NCBI GenBank assembly: GCA_039811185.1
Contig: JBDHYF010000008.1
Location: 62,001-126,000, forward strand
Direction of reading: 5' to 3'
Source: JAEZDR01 sp039811185
GTDB lineage: Bacteria; Bacteroidota; Bacteroidia; Chitinophagales; Chitinophagaceae
DNA length: 64,000 nucleotides
Shown here in pieces: positions 62,281-64,000 of the stretch (the first letter of the stretch is position 1; every line of letters begins with the position of its first letter). The notes beneath the pieces are model-generated. The model was not told where the DNA came from. It was given only the letters and a program-made list of their open reading frames with translations, and searched no databases. Both the position numbers and the translations under genes were made by a program.

Positions 62281-64000
62281 ATGTTTAAAAAAATTATCCG
62301 GTTTATGTTGAACAAAAAAGTGTGGCCTTTTTTAGTGATTGCTGTTTTATTTGGTGTGTTTTTTTGGGCTTTTACTTATAAGGATACAGGCGCCGGAAAC
62401 AATCCCGGTCGTCAGCAGCAAATATTGAATCAGGCGGCCGCATTGCTCCTCAACAGGCATTACGATCCTAAACCATTTAACGACGAACTTTCCGAGCGCA
62501 TTTTTTTCGCATATCTGAAACAACTCGATGCCGACAAGACCATCTTTCTTCAGTCGGATATTGCCGAGCTGAACAAATTTAAATCTACCATCGACGATGA
62601 ATTGATGGGCGCGCCCATTCAGTTTTTCCCTGCTGTGGAAGCCATCTTTTTAAAGCGACTTTCCGAAGTAAAGCAGTTGAACAAGGAGATTTTAAAATCG
62701 CCTTTTTCATTTACAAAAGATGAGTATTACGAAATTGATGAAAACAAGGAAACCTATGCCACATCGGCATTTGAGCGAAAAGAAAAGATAAGAAAACGCT
62801 TGAAGTACCTGACTTTGGAGCGTTTTGTTGAGCTGCAAAACCAACGAGATAAGGCTACGGACAAAAAGGAGAAGCAAAAAACCGACGTTGAGCTGGAAGC
62901 CGAAGCACGGAAAAAAATTACTGCAATTACAGAGCGTTTCTACAACCGTTTTTCAAAGCCCACGAGTGCCGACGACCGGTTTAGTGCTTTTGTGAACACC
63001 GTTGCAGAAACCGCCGGCGATGCGCATACCAACTACTTGCCGCCACTTGAGAAGCGCGCCTTCGATGAGCTAATGAGTGGAAACTTTTACGGCATTGGCG
63101 CTCAGTTGCGGGAAGAAGAAGGCAATATTAAAATTGTAAGCGTAGTGCCCGGCAGCCCTGCCTGGAAGAGCGGTAAAATACAAGCCAACGATATTATTTT
63201 AAAAGTAGCCCAGGGCAAAAATGAGCCGGTTGATTTATCCGGATATGAAGTGGAAGACGCCGTGAAGCTGATTAGAGGAGACAAGGGGACGGAAGTACGA
63301 TTGACAATAAAAAAATCTGATGGAACATCGGTTGTGGTGCCGTTAATGCGCGACAAGATTGTGACCGACGATATTTTTGCGAGAAGCACGGTAATCGATC
63401 GTGCGGACGGTAAAAAAATAGGCTACATTTTTCTTCCTGAATTCTATGCAAATTTCGAAGATGCAGCCGGGGCACACTGTGCCGCTGATGTTGCCAAAGA
63501 AATACAGAAACTGAAAGCCGAGAATGTTGACGGAATTATCCTCGATCTTAGAAATAATGGCGGCGGCTCTTTGTTTGAAGTGGTGGAAATGGTAGGCCTG
63601 TTTATTCCAAGCGGCCCGGTTGTGCAGATTAAAGATAAAACCGGAAATCCTACAGTATTGCGCGATGAAGATAAAGGTTTGTTATACGACGGTCCGCTGG
63701 CTGTTATGGTGAACGAATTTAGTGCGTCGGCAAGCGAAATTTTTGCAGCAGCTATTCAGGATTATAACCGCGGCATTGTGGTGGGCAGCAGTTCAACATA
63801 CGGCAAAGGCACAGTACAACGCAACTTCCCTTTTGGGAAAGCGCTCGACTTCTTTAGCGGCCGCACGGAGTTTGGTGCACTGAAAATAACCCAGCAGAAG
63901 TTTTATCGTGTAAACGGAGGCTCTACCCAACTAAAGGGCGTAACGCCCGATGTGGTAATGCCCGATGTGCTGGAATTTGCGAAGCTACGCGAAAAAGATA
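62281..64000 (+). CDS. Carboxy-terminal (tail-specific) processing protease, partial
   Basis: A periplasmic S41 serine protease that cuts C-terminal tails, like E. coli Prc. The frame is open from 62281 to the end of the window (573 codons, C-terminus missing). A membrane anchor lies at about 14-34, the N-terminal helical domain includes HYDPKPFNDELSERIF, a PDZ domain follows (GIGAQLREEEGNIKIVSVVPG, about 265-345), and the catalytic serine and lysine are in NEFSASASEIF (about 482) and TYGKGTVQ. The ATG at 62305 is an alternative start. Confidence 0.93.
   Translation, partial: MFKKIIRFMLNKKVWPFLVIAVLFGVFFWAFTYKDTGAGNNPGRQQQILNQAAALLLNRHYDPKPFNDELSERIFFAYLKQLDADKTIFLQSDIAELNKFKSTIDDELMGAPIQFFPAVEAIFLKRLSEVKQLNKEILKSPFSFTKDEYYEIDENKETYATSAFERKEKIRKRLKYLTLERFVELQNQRDKATDKKEKQKTDVELEAEARKKITAITERFYNRFSKPTSADDRFSAFVNTVAETAGDAHTNYLPPLEKRAFDELMSGNFYGIGAQLREEEGNIKIVSVVPGSPAWKSGKIQANDIILKVAQGKNEPVDLSGYEVEDAVKLIRGDKGTEVRLTIKKSDGTSVVVPLMRDKIVTDDIFARSTVIDRADGKKIGYIFLPEFYANFEDAAGAHCAADVAKEIQKLKAENVDGIILDLRNNGGGSLFEVVEMVGLFIPSGPVVQIKDKTGNPTVLRDEDKGLLYDGPLAVMVNEFSASASEIFAAAIQDYNRGIVVGSSSTYGKGTVQRNFPFGKALDFFSGRTEFGALKITQQKFYRVNGGSTQLKGVTPDVVMPDVLEFAKLREKD

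Noticed and set aside
1..64000. CRISPR arrays, prophage, defence or secondary-metabolite clusters
   Set aside because: No spaced direct repeats, phage structural genes, toxin-antitoxin pairs or large synthases were seen on either strand.

Overview
The window reads as chromosome of a Bacteroidota bacterium, most like the Chitinophagaceae/Sphingobacteriia group; the genus cannot be set from the sequence. Reasons: repeated TAnnTTTG -7 promoter elements of the Bacteroidota type with little Shine-Dalgarno sequence, many small lipoproteins with signal peptides ending in (A/T)SC or similar, outer-membrane receptors that begin with a carboxypeptidase-regulatory-like domain, and typical families of the phylum (stand-alone HsdR-N protein, OstA-like/MlaD pair, LuxC-type acyl-CoA reductase, GH3 protein). 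It is almost entirely core and house-keeping DNA. I see no prophage, CRISPR array, plasmid functions or recognisable defence island.

Layout: 1-2.3 kb holds a short-chain dehydrogenase, AMP nucleosidase and a PD-(D/E)XK-like protein. 2.3-6.1 kb is a leftward, translationally coupled envelope operon (MlaD-like, OstA/LptA-like, NhaA). 6.2-8.7 kb holds small proteins of unknown role, including two paralogous membrane proteins on either side of a Rnk/GreA-like factor. 8.7-15.7 kb looks like an inserted islet: a decayed IS3-type transposase fragment, a response regulator/histidine kinase pair, a PHO-box-like direct repeat, a TonB-dependent receptor and a beta-helix lipoprotein. 15.8-30.3 kb carries an Mrp ATPase, glycogen branching enzyme, azurin, a HisC-like protein that has lost its PLP lysine, RseP, Dxr, a ClC channel, two PH-domain membrane proteins, a sirtuin and a saccharopine-dehydrogenase-like enzyme.

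30.3-37.4 kb is a histidine utilisation cluster (hutH-hutU-lipoprotein-hutI-hutG plus a secreted protein) that would convert histidine to glutamate and formamide. 37.5-42.8 kb has a DEAD-box helicase followed by the late shikimate genes aroB-aroA-aroC and a DUF486 protein. 42.8-46.3 kb has a guanine-deaminase-like enzyme, secreted unknowns and a cupin. 46.3-51.2 kb is leftward: queA, GH3, rhodanese, PASTA protein, Ddl. 51.3-54.7 kb has a ferredoxin divergent from an acyl-CoA reductase, then an ABC1 kinase with a TetR-like regulator. 54.8-58.6 kb has lipoproteins, PanD, a DUF202 protein, an AI-2E-type permease and a decayed Blc-type lipocalin. 58.7-64 kb has an outer-membrane beta-barrel receptor, a DUF445 protein, tRNA-His and the start of a tail-specific protease that runs off the window.

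The best leads are the lysine-less HisC paralogue, the two-component/PHO-box-like/TonB islet, the paralogue pair around the Rnk-like factor, and the lipocalin pseudogene. None is a proven new system.
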